DNA from: Agromyces bauzanensis
GTDB lineage: Bacteria > Actinomycetota > Actinomycetes > Actinomycetales > Microbacteriaceae
Length of the DNA: 64,000 nt
NCBI RefSeq assembly: GCF_014645655.1
Contig: NZ_BMMD01000004.1
Coordinates: 62,001-126,000 of the forward strand
Reading direction: 5' to 3'
How positions within the stretch are numbered: position 1 is the first letter of the stretch; the number at the start of each line of letters is the position of its first letter. The notes beneath the pieces were generated by a model. That model saw only the letters and a program-made list of their open reading frames with translations. It had not been told where the DNA came from and did not search any database. Position numbers and translations under genes: made by a program. Shown one piece after another: positions 36,803 through 46,264 of this stretch.

Positions 36803-39136
36803 ATGCCGGGCGATGCGCGGTCCATTCTGGTCAGTCGGTTCGAGGAGCTGCGTCTCGGCGATGCCCCGTCGGTCGGCGGCAAGGGGGCGAACCTCGGAGA
36901 GATGACGTCGGCCGGCCTGCCGATCCCGCCGGGGTTCGTCGTCACGGCGGAGGCGTACCTCGAGGCGATCGATCACGCCGGCATCCGGCAGCGGCTGCTG
37001 GATGGATTCCGCGAGGCCGCCGCGGCGGCCGATGACCCGGAGAGGCTCACGAGCTCGGCCGCCGCCCTGCGAGAGGCGGTGCGCGGCGTTCCGATCCCCG
37101 ACGACGTGCGAGCCGCCATTCTCGCCGAGTACCACCGCCTGGGCGAGGACGTCGCCGTCGCGGTGCGCTCCTCGGCCACCTCGGAGGACGCGGCGGGCAC
37201 GTCGTTCGCGGGCATGCACGATACGTACAACAACGTCATCGGAGACGACGCCGTGCTCGCGCGATTGCGCGACTGCTGGAGCTCGCTCTACGGCGACCGG
37301 GTCGTCTCGTATCGGGCGAGCCAGGGGATGGACGAGGAGCCGGTGCTCGCCGTGGTCGTGCAGATGCAGATCACCTCCGACCGCTCGGGCGTGATGTTCA
37401 CGGTCGACCCCTCGACGGGCGCCCGCGACCGGCTCGTTGTCGAGGCCGCGCTCGGCCTCGGCGAGGTCGTGGTCTCGGGTGCGGTCGAACCAGACACCTA
37501 CATCGTCGCGAAGGACGGTCCCCGGGTGCTCTCCACCCGCATCGGGCATCAGAGCCACCGGCTCGTCGCGAGCCCCGGCGGCACGGTCGAACGCGAGGAG
37601 CTCGAGGGCGCAGCCGCCCACGGTCGCGTGCTGACCGACGAGGAGGTCCTCGAGGTGGCGAGTCTCGGCCTGCAGGTCGAGGAGCACTATGGCGAGCCGC
37701 AGGACACCGAATGGGCATACTCCGGCGGCCGGCTGTGGATGCTGCAGTCCCGCCCGGTCACGACCCTCGGCGGCGGCCCGGCGGCGGCCCCGATGGGCGG
37801 CGCTGCCGAGGTCGGCAGCATGCCCTCGGGCACCGTGCTGCTGCGAGGCCTCGGCGCGGCACCGGGGCGGGTCACGGGCCGCGTCCGCATCCTGCAGAGT
37901 CCCACCGAGGGCGCGTCCCTCAAGACGGGCGAGATCCTCGTGGCGCCGATGACGAACCCCGACTGGGTGCCGACGATGCGCCGTGCCGCGGCGGTCGTCA
38001 CCGACGGCGGCGGCATGACCTGCCACGCCGCGATCGTCGCGCGCGAGCTGGGGGTGCCCGCGATCGTCGGCGCCCGCACGGCGACCACCGTGCTCCGCGA
38101 CGACGAGCTGGTCACGGTCGACGGGGCGAAGGGCGAGATCATCGAGGGGGCGGATGCCGCGGCATCCACTTCGTACGCTGCGCCGGCCGTGGTCTCGACC
38201 GTCGCCGTACCCGCGGCGCCCGAGCCGCTGGCGACCAAGCTGTACGTCAACCTCGCCATCGCCGAGCGCGCCGAGGAGACCGCCGCGCTCGACGTCGACG
38301 GTGTCGGTCTCCTGCGCGCGGAGTTCATGATCACGGACGCGCTCGGCGGCATGCACCCGCGCGAGATGCTCGCCCGCGGGCAGCGGGAGGACTTCCTGCG
38401 CCGCATGAAGGAGTCGCTGCTCTCGGTCACCCGCGCGTTCGCCGGCAGGTCGGTGGTGTACCGCACGATCGACTTCCGCAGCAACGAGTTCCGCGGCCTC
38501 GAAGGCGGCGAGCGCTTCGAGCCGCAGGAGAACAACCCGATGATCGGGTACCGCGGCGCGTACCGCTACGTCAAGGAGCCCGAGCTCTTCAACCTCGAGC
38601 TCGAGCTGCTCGCCCGCGTGCGCGAGGAGACCCCGAACCTCCAGCTGATGCTGCCGTTCGTGCGCACGACGTGGGAACTGGAGGCGTGTCTCGAGCTCAT
38701 CGACGCCAGCCCGCTCGGACGCCAGCGCGGGCTGAAGCGCTGGGTGATGGCCGAGGTGCCGTCGGTCGTCTACCGCATCCCCGAGTACGCCGCGATGGGA
38801 ATCGACGGGGTCTCGATCGGCTCGAACGACCTCACCCAGCTGATGCTCGGTGTCGACCGCGACTCGGAGATCTGCGCCGAGCTGTTCGACGAGGCGGATG
38901 CCGCGGTGCTGGACGCGATCGAGCGCATCATCACGGCGTGCCGGTCGGCGGGCATCACGTCGTCGCTGTGCGGGCAGGCGCCGTCGAACAACCCCGCGTT
39001 CGCCGAGCACCTCGTGCGCTACGGCATCGACTCGATTTCGGTGAATCCGGATGCCGCGGACCGCACGCGACGCGTCATCGCCGCCGCCGAGCGGCGCATC
39101 CTGGTCGATGCGGCACGGGGGTCGGAGCGAGGCTGA
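36803..39136 (+). CDS. ppsA: Phosphoenolpyruvate synthase
   Basis: Converts pyruvate + ATP to PEP + AMP + phosphate. The 777-residue protein has the N-terminal ATP-grasp domain ([33 protein letters not shown]), the swivelling phosphohistidine domain with His408 in [16 protein letters not shown], and the C-terminal PEP/pyruvate barrel ending in [10 protein letters not shown] (Cys723) and [11 protein letters not shown]. That domain order is PpsA, not rifampicin phosphotransferase. ATG at 36803 with GGGGGAG about six bases upstream. With pyk nearby, the window holds both directions of the PEP-pyruvate step, separated by the capA, tRNA and regulator genes. Confidence 0.93.
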   Translation: MPGDARSILVSRFEELRLGDAPSVGGKGANLGEMTSAGLPIPPGFVVTAEAYLEAIDHAGIRQRLLDGFREAAAAADDPERLTSSAAALREAVRGVPIPDDVRAAILAEYHRLGEDVAVAVRSSATSEDAAGTSFAGMHDTYNNVIGDDAVLARLRDCWSSLYGDRVVSYRASQGMDEEPVLAVVVQMQITSDRSGVMFTVDPSTGARDRLVVEAALGLGEVVVSGAVEPDTYIVAKDGPRVLSTRIGHQSHRLVASPGGTVEREELEGAAAHGRVLTDEEVLEVASLGLQVEEHYGEPQDTEWAYSGGRLWMLQSRPVTTLGGGPAAAPMGGAAEVGSMPSGTVLLRGLGAAPGRVTGRVRILQSPTEGASLKTGEILVAPMTNPDWVPTMRRAAAVVTDGGGMTCHAAIVARELGVPAIVGARTATTVLRDDELVTVDGAKGEIIEGADAAASTSYAAPAVVSTVAVPAAPEPLATKLYVNLAIAERAEETAALDVDGVGLLRAEFMITDALGGMHPREMLARGQREDFLRRMKESLLSVTRAFAGRSVVYRTIDFRSNEFRGLEGGERFEPQENNPMIGYRGAYRYVKEPELFNLELELLARVREETPNLQLMLPFVRTTWELEACLELIDASPLGRQRGLKRWVMAEVPSVVYRIPEYAAMGIDGVSIGSNDLTQLMLGVDRDSEICAELFDEADAAVLDAIERIITACRSAGITSSLCGQAPSNNPAFAEHLVRYGIDSISVNPDAADRTRRVIAAAERRILVDAARGSERG

Positions 39137-39213
39137 CCCGGGGTCCGGATGCCGCGAGCCATCCGTCGCCGGCGACGATTTCGGCCGCGACATCCGGTGT
39201 CCGTGGCCGCTTG

Positions 39214-39219
39214 TAGTCT
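39214..39219 (+). promoter_or_regulatory. -10 box of polA (leaderless)
   Basis: TAGTCT, six bases before the polA GTG (39226); no Shine-Dalgarno is present. Confidence 0.6.
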
Positions 39220-39225
39220 TGGTGG

Positions 39226-41931
39226 GTGCCGGACGCAGACAAGCCCACCCTTCTCGTGATCGACGGCCATTCGCTGGCCTTCCGAGCCTTCTTCGCCCTT
39301 CCCGTCGACAGCTTCTCGACTCGCGACGGGCAGCACACGAACGCCATCCACGGGTTCCTGTCGATGCTGCTCCTGCTGCTGCAGAACGAGAAGCCCACGC
39401 ACATCGCCGTCGCGTTCGACAAGTCGCGCGTCTCGTTCCGCACGCGCGAGTACGCCGAGTACAAGGGCACGCGCAGCGAGACGCCGCCCGAGTTCAAGGG
39501 GCAGGTGTCGCTCCTCCAGGAGGCGTTGCACGCCATGCACATCCGTACCGTCGAGGTCGACGACTTCGAGGCCGACGACATCCTCGCCACGCTCGCCAAA
39601 CGTGGGCACGCCGAGGGCTACCGCGTGCTCCTCGTCTCGGGTGACCGGGACACCATCCAGCTCGTGAACGACGACGTGACGCTGCTCTACCCGAACACCC
39701 AGGGCGTCTCGCAGCTCAAGCGCTACGACGTCGACGCGGTCATGGAGCGCTACGGCATCCGCCCCGAGCAGTATCCCGACGTGGCCGCCCTCGTCGGAGA
39801 GACGAGCGACAACCTCATCGGCATCACGAAGGTCGGCGAGAAGACCGCCGTGAAGTGGCTCGGGCTCTACGGCGATCTCGACGGCATCATCGCGCACGCC
39901 GACGAGATCAAGGGCGTGGTCGGGCAGAACCTGCGCGACCAGAAGGAGAATGCGATCCGCAACCGGCGGCTCAACCACCTCGTCACCGACGTCGAGCTCG
40001 ACGTCGAGCTCGACGAGTTCCGCGCGAAGCCGATCGACCTCGAATCGGTGCGGCCGATCTTCGAGCGACTCGAGTTCCGTACGCTGATGGAGCGGCTCAC
40101 GAAGATCGCGGCGGGGGAGGCAACGGTGGCCGGAGCCGTCGGCAACGGCGTACCGACCACCGCGGTCGCCCTCCCCGCCGAGGCCGCGCGGGTCGCGCCC
40201 GTCGCTCCGACCCCGGCCCGCCTCCTCGGCGAGGAGCTCGGGGCGTGGCTCGAGCGCGCGAAGGCGGCCGAGCCCGCGGGGCTCGGGCTCGCCCTCGAGG
40301 TGCTCGACGGCAGGGTGATCGGCGCCGGCATCGCGACCGCCACCGAGACCGTGCACCTGCCATGGGAGCCCGGTCGAGGTGACGTGGCCCTGTTCGAGGC
40401 GTGGCTCGCGGGCGACGGGCCGAAGGTCATGACCGACGCCAAGTCGCAGCTGAAGGCGCTGCGTCGATCGGGGCTGGCGTTCGATGGACTGGTCGTCGAC
40501 ACCCTCGTCGCCGGGTGGCTCGTGCGTCCGAACCTCACCGAGAAGACCCTCGCCGACCTGGTGTCGTTCCACCTCGGCGAGACCGTGCCACAGGCCGACC
40601 CCGCCCAGCTCCTCCCCGAGGAGGGCACCGACGCGGGCGCACCCGAGTACGCGTGGTACTCGCTCCGGCTCGCGCCGGTGGTGCTGCGGGCCCTCGGCGA
40701 GACGTCCAGGCGACTCCTCGCCGACGTCGAGATGCCGCTCGTCCCGGTGCTCGCCGCCATGGAGCTCCGTGGCGTCACGGTCGACCACGTCGAGCTCGCG
40801 GCGCTCTCGTCGGAGCTCGGCGACCGCGCGGCGGCGCTCGCGGCGTCCGCCTACGCCGAGATCGGCCGGGAGGTGAACCTGGGGTCGCCGAAGCAGCTGC
40901 AGGAGGTGCTGTTCGGCCAGCTCGGCATGCCGAAGACCCGAGCCACCAAGACGGGCTACACGACGGACGCCAGCGCTCTCGCCGACCTGCAGGAGTCGAA
41001 TCCGCACCCCTTCCTCGGATACCTGCTCGAGCACCGCGACGTGACCAAGCTGCGGCAGATCGTCGAGTCGCTCGACAAGTCGATCCGCTCCGACGGCCGC
41101 ATCCACACGACGTACTGGCAGATCGGCGCGGCCACGGGCCGCATGTCGTCGAACGATCCGAACCTGCAGAACATCCCGATCCGCACCGAAGACGGCCGCC
41201 GCATCCGCAGGGCCTTCCGGCACGGCACCGAGTACGCGGAACTCCTCACGGCCGACTACTCGCAGATCGAGATGCGCATCATGGCGCACCTCTCCGGCGA
41301 CCCGGGGCTCATCGAGGCCTTCAACGCGGGCGAAGACCTGCACCGGTTCGTCGGCGCCAGGGTCTTCGGCGTCGATCCGTCCGACGTGACACCGGTGATG
41401 CGCACGAAGGTGAAGGCGATGTCGTACGGGCTGGCCTACGGGCTCAGCGCATTCGGCCTCTCGAAGCAGCTCCGCATCGAGCGCGCCGAGGCGACGCAAC
41501 TCATGAAGGAGTACTTCCAGCGGTTCGGAGCCGTGCGCGACTACCTGCGCGGGGTCGTCGAGCAGGCGAAGATCGACGGGTACACCGAGACGATCTTCGG
41601 TCGCCGCCGTCCCTTCCCCGATCTCGCGAGCCCCAACCGGGTGCACCGCGAGAACGCCGAGCGCGCCGCACTCAACTCTCCGATCCAGGGATCGGCGGCC
41701 GACATCATGAAGATCGCGATGGCGACCGTCGAAGCCGACCTCGCCGCCAAGGGTCTCGGGAGCCGGATGCTGATGACGGTGCACGACGAGCTCATCTTCG
41801 AGGTCGCGGTCGGCGAGTCCGACGCGCTAGAGGCGGTCGTGCGCGACCGCATGGCGCACGCGGCCGAGCTCCTCGTGCCGCTCGACGTGCAGATCGGTCG
41901 TGGTGCGAACTGGGACGACGCGGCGCACTGA
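39226..41931 (+). CDS. polA: DNA polymerase I
   Basis: Repair and Okazaki-fragment polymerase. The 901-residue protein has an N-terminal 5'-3' flap nuclease domain (VIDGHSLAFRAFFALP, DDFEADDILATLA, SGDRDTIQLV, GETSDNLIGITKVGEKTA). The middle domain has lost the 3'-5' proofreading motifs: where D-x-E should occur it reads LGLALEVLDG. The polymerase domain is complete: motif A DYSQIEMR (Asp677), O-helix RTKVKAMSYGLAYG, motif C VHDE (852-855). A GTG start without ribosome site fits leaderless expression. Confidence 0.97.
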   Translation: MPDADKPTLLVIDGHSLAFRAFFALPVDSFSTRDGQHTNAIHGFLSMLLLLLQNEKPTHIAVAFDKSRVSFRTREYAEYKGTRSETPPEFKGQVSLLQEALHAMHIRTVEVDDFEADDILATLAKRGHAEGYRVLLVSGDRDTIQLVNDDVTLLYPNTQGVSQLKRYDVDAVMERYGIRPEQYPDVAALVGETSDNLIGITKVGEKTAVKWLGLYGDLDGIIAHADEIKGVVGQNLRDQKENAIRNRRLNHLVTDVELDVELDEFRAKPIDLESVRPIFERLEFRTLMERLTKIAAGEATVAGAVGNGVPTTAVALPAEAARVAPVAPTPARLLGEELGAWLERAKAAEPAGLGLALEVLDGRVIGAGIATATETVHLPWEPGRGDVALFEAWLAGDGPKVMTDAKSQLKALRRSGLAFDGLVVDTLVAGWLVRPNLTEKTLADLVSFHLGETVPQADPAQLLPEEGTDAGAPEYAWYSLRLAPVVLRALGETSRRLLADVEMPLVPVLAAMELRGVTVDHVELAALSSELGDRAAALAASAYAEIGREVNLGSPKQLQEVLFGQLGMPKTRATKTGYTTDASALADLQESNPHPFLGYLLEHRDVTKLRQIVESLDKSIRSDGRIHTTYWQIGAATGRMSSNDPNLQNIPIRTEDGRRIRRAFRHGTEYAELLTADYSQIEMRIMAHLSGDPGLIEAFNAGEDLHRFVGARVFGVDPSDVTPVMRTKVKAMSYGLAYGLSAFGLSKQLRIERAEATQLMKEYFQRFGAVRDYLRGVVEQAKIDGYTETIFGRRRPFPDLASPNRVHRENAERAALNSPIQGSAADIMKIAMATVEADLAAKGLGSRMLMTVHDELIFEVAVGESDALEAVVRDRMAHAAELLVPLDVQIGRGANWDDAAH

Positions 41932-42020
41932 GCGGGTGACCGATCGGGTTGCATACGCGGTGCGGCATCCGTTCATCGATCATCGGCAGGATCCCCCGAT
42001 GCGGGGTCGGCGCGGTGTCA

Positions 42021-42026
42021 TAGGCT
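42021..42026 (+). promoter_or_regulatory. -10 box of the DUF885 gene (leaderless)
   Basis: TAGGCT, seven bases before the ATG at 42034. The remainder of the 102-base gap after polA shows no other clear signal. Confidence 0.6.
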
Positions 42027-42033
42027 CGCTCCC

Positions 42034-43698
42034 ATGGCATCGAGTGAGCGCACCCCGACCGACGTCGACCGCATCGCAGAGCAGTGGGTCGACACTGCCG
42101 TCGAACTGAACCCCACCCTCGGCACGTACATCGGTCGTGCCGAGGCGGACTCGCGATTCGGCGACTACTCGCCCGAGGGACTCGAGCGCTCGGCCGAGGC
42201 GGTACGGCGCACGATCGCCGCCCTCGATGCGGCGACGCCGGTCGACGACGTGGACATCGTCACGGTCACCGACCTGCGCAGCGAACTGGCGCTCGACCTC
42301 GAGGCGCACGAGGCGGGGCTGCCGCTGCGCGACCTCAACGTCATCGCGAGTCCCGCGCAGGAGCTGCGCGAGGTCTTCGACCTCATGTCCACCGAGAGTG
42401 CCGACGACTGGGCGACGATCTCGACCAGGCTCGACGCGCTGCCGGCCGCCCTCGACGGCTATGTCGAGACGCTCCGGCTCGGCATCAGGCGGGGCATCGT
42501 GCCAGCCAAGCGCCAGGTGCGCGAGGTGGCGACCCAGGCGCACAAGCTCGAGCGCACCGACGGCTTCTTCGCCGAGTTCGTCGGCGCCGCCCCCGCGGAC
42601 CTGCCCGCCGGGCTGCGGAGCAACCTCGACGCACGCGCCGCGCAGGCGGGTGCCGCCTACGGTCGCCTCGCCGAGTTCCTCGAGCAGGAGCTCCTCCCCG
42701 CCGCGGGTGAGCGCGACGCCGTCGGTCGTGACCACTACGCGCTCCAGTCGCGCCGGTTCCTGGGCGCCGTGATCGACCTCGACGAGACGTACGAGTGGGG
42801 CATCGAGGAGCTCGCACGCATGGTCGCCGAGCAGGAGGCCACCGCGAAGGAGATCAAGCCCGGGGCATCCGTCGCCGAGGCGATCGCGTTCCTCGACGGC
42901 GACGCGAGCCGCAAGCTGCACGGCACCGACGCCCTGCAGCGGTGGATGCAGGAGACGAGCGACCGTGCGGTCGCCGAGCTCGGGGCGACGCACTTCGACA
43001 TCCCCGCCGAGATCCGCACGCTCGAGTGCCTGATCGCGCCCACGCAGGAGGGCGGCATCTACTACACGGGTCCGACCGACGACTTCAGCCGGCCGGGCCG
43101 CATGTGGTGGTCGGTGCCCGAGGGCGTGACCGAGTTCGACACGTGGCGCGAGCTGACGACGGTGTACCACGAGGGTGTGCCCGGGCACCACCTGCAGATC
43201 GGGCAGGCGGTCATGAACCGCCGCAAGCTCAACACGTGGCGCCGCCAGCTGGCCGGCACCTCCGGTCACGCGGAAGGGTGGGCCCTCTACGCCGAGCGGC
43301 TCATGGAAGACCTCGGCTACCTCGACGACCCGGCCGACCGCCTCGGCATGCTCGACGGGCAGCGCATGCGCGCGGCGCGGGTGGTGCTCGACATCGGCGT
43401 GCACCTCGGCAAGCAGCGGCCCGACGGCGAGGGACCGTGGACGGGGGAGTACGCCTTCGAGTTCCTCGGCCGGAACGTCAACATGAATGAGGGCTTCGTG
43501 CGCTTCGAGGTGAACCGCTACCTCGGCTGGCCGGGCCAGGCGCCCTCGTACAAGGTCGGCCAGCGAATCTGGGAGCAGTTGCGCGACGAGCTGCGGCGTC
43601 GCGAGGGCGAGGCCTTCGACATCCGCGAGTTCCATCGCCGTGCGCTCGACCTGGGCGGCGTCGGGCTCGACACGCTCCGTCGCGCACTGCTCGGCTGA
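42034..43698 (+). CDS. DUF885-family protein (predicted zinc metallopeptidase)
   Basis: A 554-residue cytoplasmic, mostly helical protein of the DUF885 family, related in fold to M3/M32-like metallopeptidases. The signature YHEGVPGHHLQIGQA is present, with His379, Glu380, His385 and His386 as likely metal and catalytic residues; downstream GHAEGWALYAERLMEDLGY supplies the usual third ligand Glu. No signal peptide. Substrate unknown. Starts with ATG lacking a ribosome site. The last gene before the broken ATPase. Confidence 0.88.
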   Translation: MASSERTPTDVDRIAEQWVDTAVELNPTLGTYIGRAEADSRFGDYSPEGLERSAEAVRRTIAALDAATPVDDVDIVTVTDLRSELALDLEAHEAGLPLRDLNVIASPAQELREVFDLMSTESADDWATISTRLDALPAALDGYVETLRLGIRRGIVPAKRQVREVATQAHKLERTDGFFAEFVGAAPADLPAGLRSNLDARAAQAGAAYGRLAEFLEQELLPAAGERDAVGRDHYALQSRRFLGAVIDLDETYEWGIEELARMVAEQEATAKEIKPGASVAEAIAFLDGDASRKLHGTDALQRWMQETSDRAVAELGATHFDIPAEIRTLECLIAPTQEGGIYYTGPTDDFSRPGRMWWSVPEGVTEFDTWRELTTVYHEGVPGHHLQIGQAVMNRRKLNTWRRQLAGTSGHAEGWALYAERLMEDLGYLDDPADRLGMLDGQRMRAARVVLDIGVHLGKQRPDGEGPWTGEYAFEFLGRNVNMNEGFVRFEVNRYLGWPGQAPSYKVGQRIWEQLRDELRRREGEAFDIREFHRRALDLGGVGLDTLRRALLG

Positions 43699-43716
43699 CC
43701 CGACGCCTTCGCTGCC

Positions 43717-43722
43717 TAGACT
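43717..43722 (+). promoter_or_regulatory. -10 box of the ATPase pseudogene (leaderless geometry)
   Basis: TAGACT with six bases to the GTG at 43729, the same geometry as at intact genes, so the broken gene may still be transcribed. Confidence 0.5.
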
Positions 43723-43728
43723 GCCGTC

Positions 43729-46154
43729 GTGCGTCGAGTCCATCGCCACGGCAGGGCGTCGTGGCCGCGACTGCTCCTCTCGCAGTTCAGCAGTCCGATC
43801 ATGCTCATCCTCATCGTGGCGACGATCATCTCGATGCTGGTGGGCGACCCCACCGACGGATCCATCATCATCGCGATCCTCTTGGCGAGCGGAATCCTCG
43901 GCTTCACGCAGGAGTTCCGCGCCAACAACGACGTCGCGGCCCTCCTCGCGCGGGTCGAGGTGAAGGTGCCCGTGATCCGCGGCGGCCGCGAGATCGACGT
44001 CCCCGTGGCGGAGGTCGTCCCCGGCGACCTCGTGCAGCTCGGCGCGGGGGCGTCGTGCCGGCCGACTGCCGACTCCTTGAGTGCGAGAACCTGCTCGTCG
44101 ACGAGTCGACGCTCACGGGGGAGTCGTTCCCGGCCGAGAAGGATGCCGCGCTTCCGGTGCCACCCGACGCCGCGCTGACCGATCGCGCCAACTCCGTGTT
44201 CCTCGGCACCCATGTCGTGAGTGGCACCGGCCGCGCCGTCGCGGTGCTCGCCGAGCGCGACACCGAGTTCGGCGCGGTCTCGTCGGAACTCGAGAAGAAG
44301 CGCGTGACCACGGCGTTCACGCGAGGCTCCACCCGCTTCGGCGTGCTCCTCATCTGGGTCATGGTGGTGCTGACGGCCTTCATCTTCGTGGTGAACACGA
44401 TCTTCGGCCGGCCGCTCCTCGAGTCGCTGCTCTTCTCGCTCGCCCTCGCGGTGGGGCTCAGCCCGCAGATGCTGCCCGCGATCATCTCGGTGAGCCTGTC
44501 GACGGGCGCCCGGCGCATGGCGCGACAGCAGGTCATCGTGAAGCGGCTCGATGCCATCGAGGACCTCGGCGCCCTGACCGTGCTCTGCACGGACAAGACC
44601 GGCACGCTCACCGAGAGCTCCGTGGAGCTCACGCCTTCGACCTCGATGGCCGCGACAGCGACCTGGTGCTGCAGCTCGTGAGCCTCAACGCCGGATTGCA
44701 GCATGGCTTCCCGAACCCGCTCGACCTGGCGATCCTCGCGCGCCGGGCGCCCCAGCAGGGTGTCGACGCGCTCGACGAGGTGCCGTACGACTTCGGTCGC
44801 CGACGACTCTCGGTGCTCGTGCGCCTCGACGACGCGCCGACCCTGATCGTGAAGGGCGCGTTCGAGGGCGTGCTCTCCGTGTGCGACAGGGCCGTCGTCG
44901 CCGGCGCCACGGTGTCGATCGACACGGTGCGCCCGGCACTGGCCGAACGGTTCGCCGAGCTCAGTGCTGAAGGACTCCGCGTGCTCGCGGTGGCGATCCG
45001 GGTGTTCCACGGTCCGGTGCCGTGCTCACTCCCGCCGACGAATCCGGTCTCGCGCTCATGGGGATCCTCGCGTTCCGCGACCCGGCGAAGGCGGACGCCG
45101 CCGCCTCGATCGCGGCGCTCGAGGCGATGGGCGTGTCCGTTCGGCTCATCACCGGCGACGACCGTCTCGTCGCGGCCGCCGTCGGTCGCTCGTGGGGCTC
45201 GAGACCCCGCGTGTGCTGACCGGACCCGAGACCGTCGGGCTCGATGACGCGGCGCTCGTCACCCACGTGCAGGACGTCGTCGTCTTCGCCGAGGTCGAGC
45301 CGCTGCAGAAGCGCCGCATCCTGACGGCGCTGCGGGCGGACGGCGAGACCGTCGGATACCTCGGTGACGGCATCAACGACGCGCCGGCGCTGCACGCGGC
45401 CGACGTCGGCATCTCGGTCGACACCGCCGTCGACGTCGCCAAGCAGGCCGCGGCCGTCGTGCTGCTGGCGAAGAGCCTCGCGGTGCTGGCCGACGGAATC
45501 CAGTTTGGCCGTGCCACCTTCGCGAACACGCTCAAGTACGTGCGGGTGACCACGAGCGCGAACTTCGGCAACATGCTCTCGATGGCGGTCGCGAGCCTGT
45601 TCCTCTCGTTCCTGCCGCTCCTGCCGCGCCAGATCCTGCTCCTCAACTTCCTCAGCGACATCCCGGCCACCACGATCGCGACCGACCGCGTCGACCCTGA
45701 ACGGGTCCACGAGCCCGGCCGATGGGATCTTCGCGGCATCCGGAACTTCATGGTCGTCTTCGGCCTGCTCTCGACCGTGTTCGACCTCGCCACGTTCGGC
45801 CTGCTGCTCTGGGTGTTCCAAGCCGGCCAGGACTTGTTTCGCAGTTCATGGTTCATCGAGTCGACCCTGACCGAGCTCGTCGTGCTGCTCTCGCTGCGCA
45901 CCGGCCGCCCCGTGTTCCGCTCGCGGCCGGGATCGGCGCTGCTCTGGGCGAGCGTCGCCATGGCCGTGACGACCATCGTCCTGCCCTACGTCCCGCCACT
46001 TGCGACGCCGCTCGGGCTGGTCCCGGTGCCGTGGCCCATCCTCGCGTCGCTGTTCGGGCTCACCGCCGTGTATCTGCTTGCGAACGAGGCGCTGAAGCGA
46101 CGCTTCCTGCAGGTGCGGTCTGCGCGGTTGCCGGAGTCTCCGGCGTTCGGCTAG
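43729..46154 (+). pseudogene. MgtA/MgtB-type P-type ATPase pseudogene with four -1 frameshifts
   Basis: Fragments in successive frames read together as a P-type ATPase of the magnesium-importer (P3B) class: membrane segment LILIVATIISMLVG; actuator domain VDESTLTGESFPAE; phosphorylation site CTDKTGTLT; nucleotide domain LIVKGAFEGVLSVCD; hinge GDGINDAPALHAADVGISV; and C-terminal helices. Single missing bases break the frame at 44050/44051 (an A lost from GGGGGACGTC in the presumed ancestor), 44628-44630, 45020-45022 and 45190-45192; each moves the frame by -1. The N-terminal cation-ATPase domain (about 40-60 residues) is also missing. Neighbours are all intact, so true decay is likelier than poor sequence. 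The TAG stop forms the -10 box for rpsA. Confidence 0.9.
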
Positions 46155-46157
46155 GAT
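46152..46157 (+). promoter_or_regulatory. -10 box of rpsA, overlapping the pseudogene stop codon
   Basis: TAGGAT; transcription would start near 46164, giving rpsA a leader of about 100 nt, the longest in the window apart from possible uncharted ones. Confidence 0.5.
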
Positions 46158-46190
46158 GGAGCGTCACTCGTCTGACGTCCCTGTCCGCAT

Positions 46191-46233
46191 GCCCATCGCG
46201 GAACCAACACAACTCTCTACCGACGCGATGGGC
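46191..46233 (+). promoter_or_regulatory. Hairpin in the rpsA leader
   Basis: GCCCATCGCG (46191-46200) and CGCGATGGGC (46224-46233) are perfect 10-base complements around a 23-base A/C/U-rich loop (AACCAACACAACTCTCTACC core). S1 itself binds unstructured pyrimidine/A-rich RNA, so the loop is a plausible autoregulatory target; that role is inferred. Confidence 0.6.
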
Positions 46234-46264
46234 TCGATTCTGTCCTTTACGGAGCATTCACTAC

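Noticed and set aside
43729-46154. Programmed frameshifting in the ATPase gene
   Set aside because: Four separate -1 shifts would be needed, with no slippery heptamers or downstream structures at the sites; gene decay is simpler.
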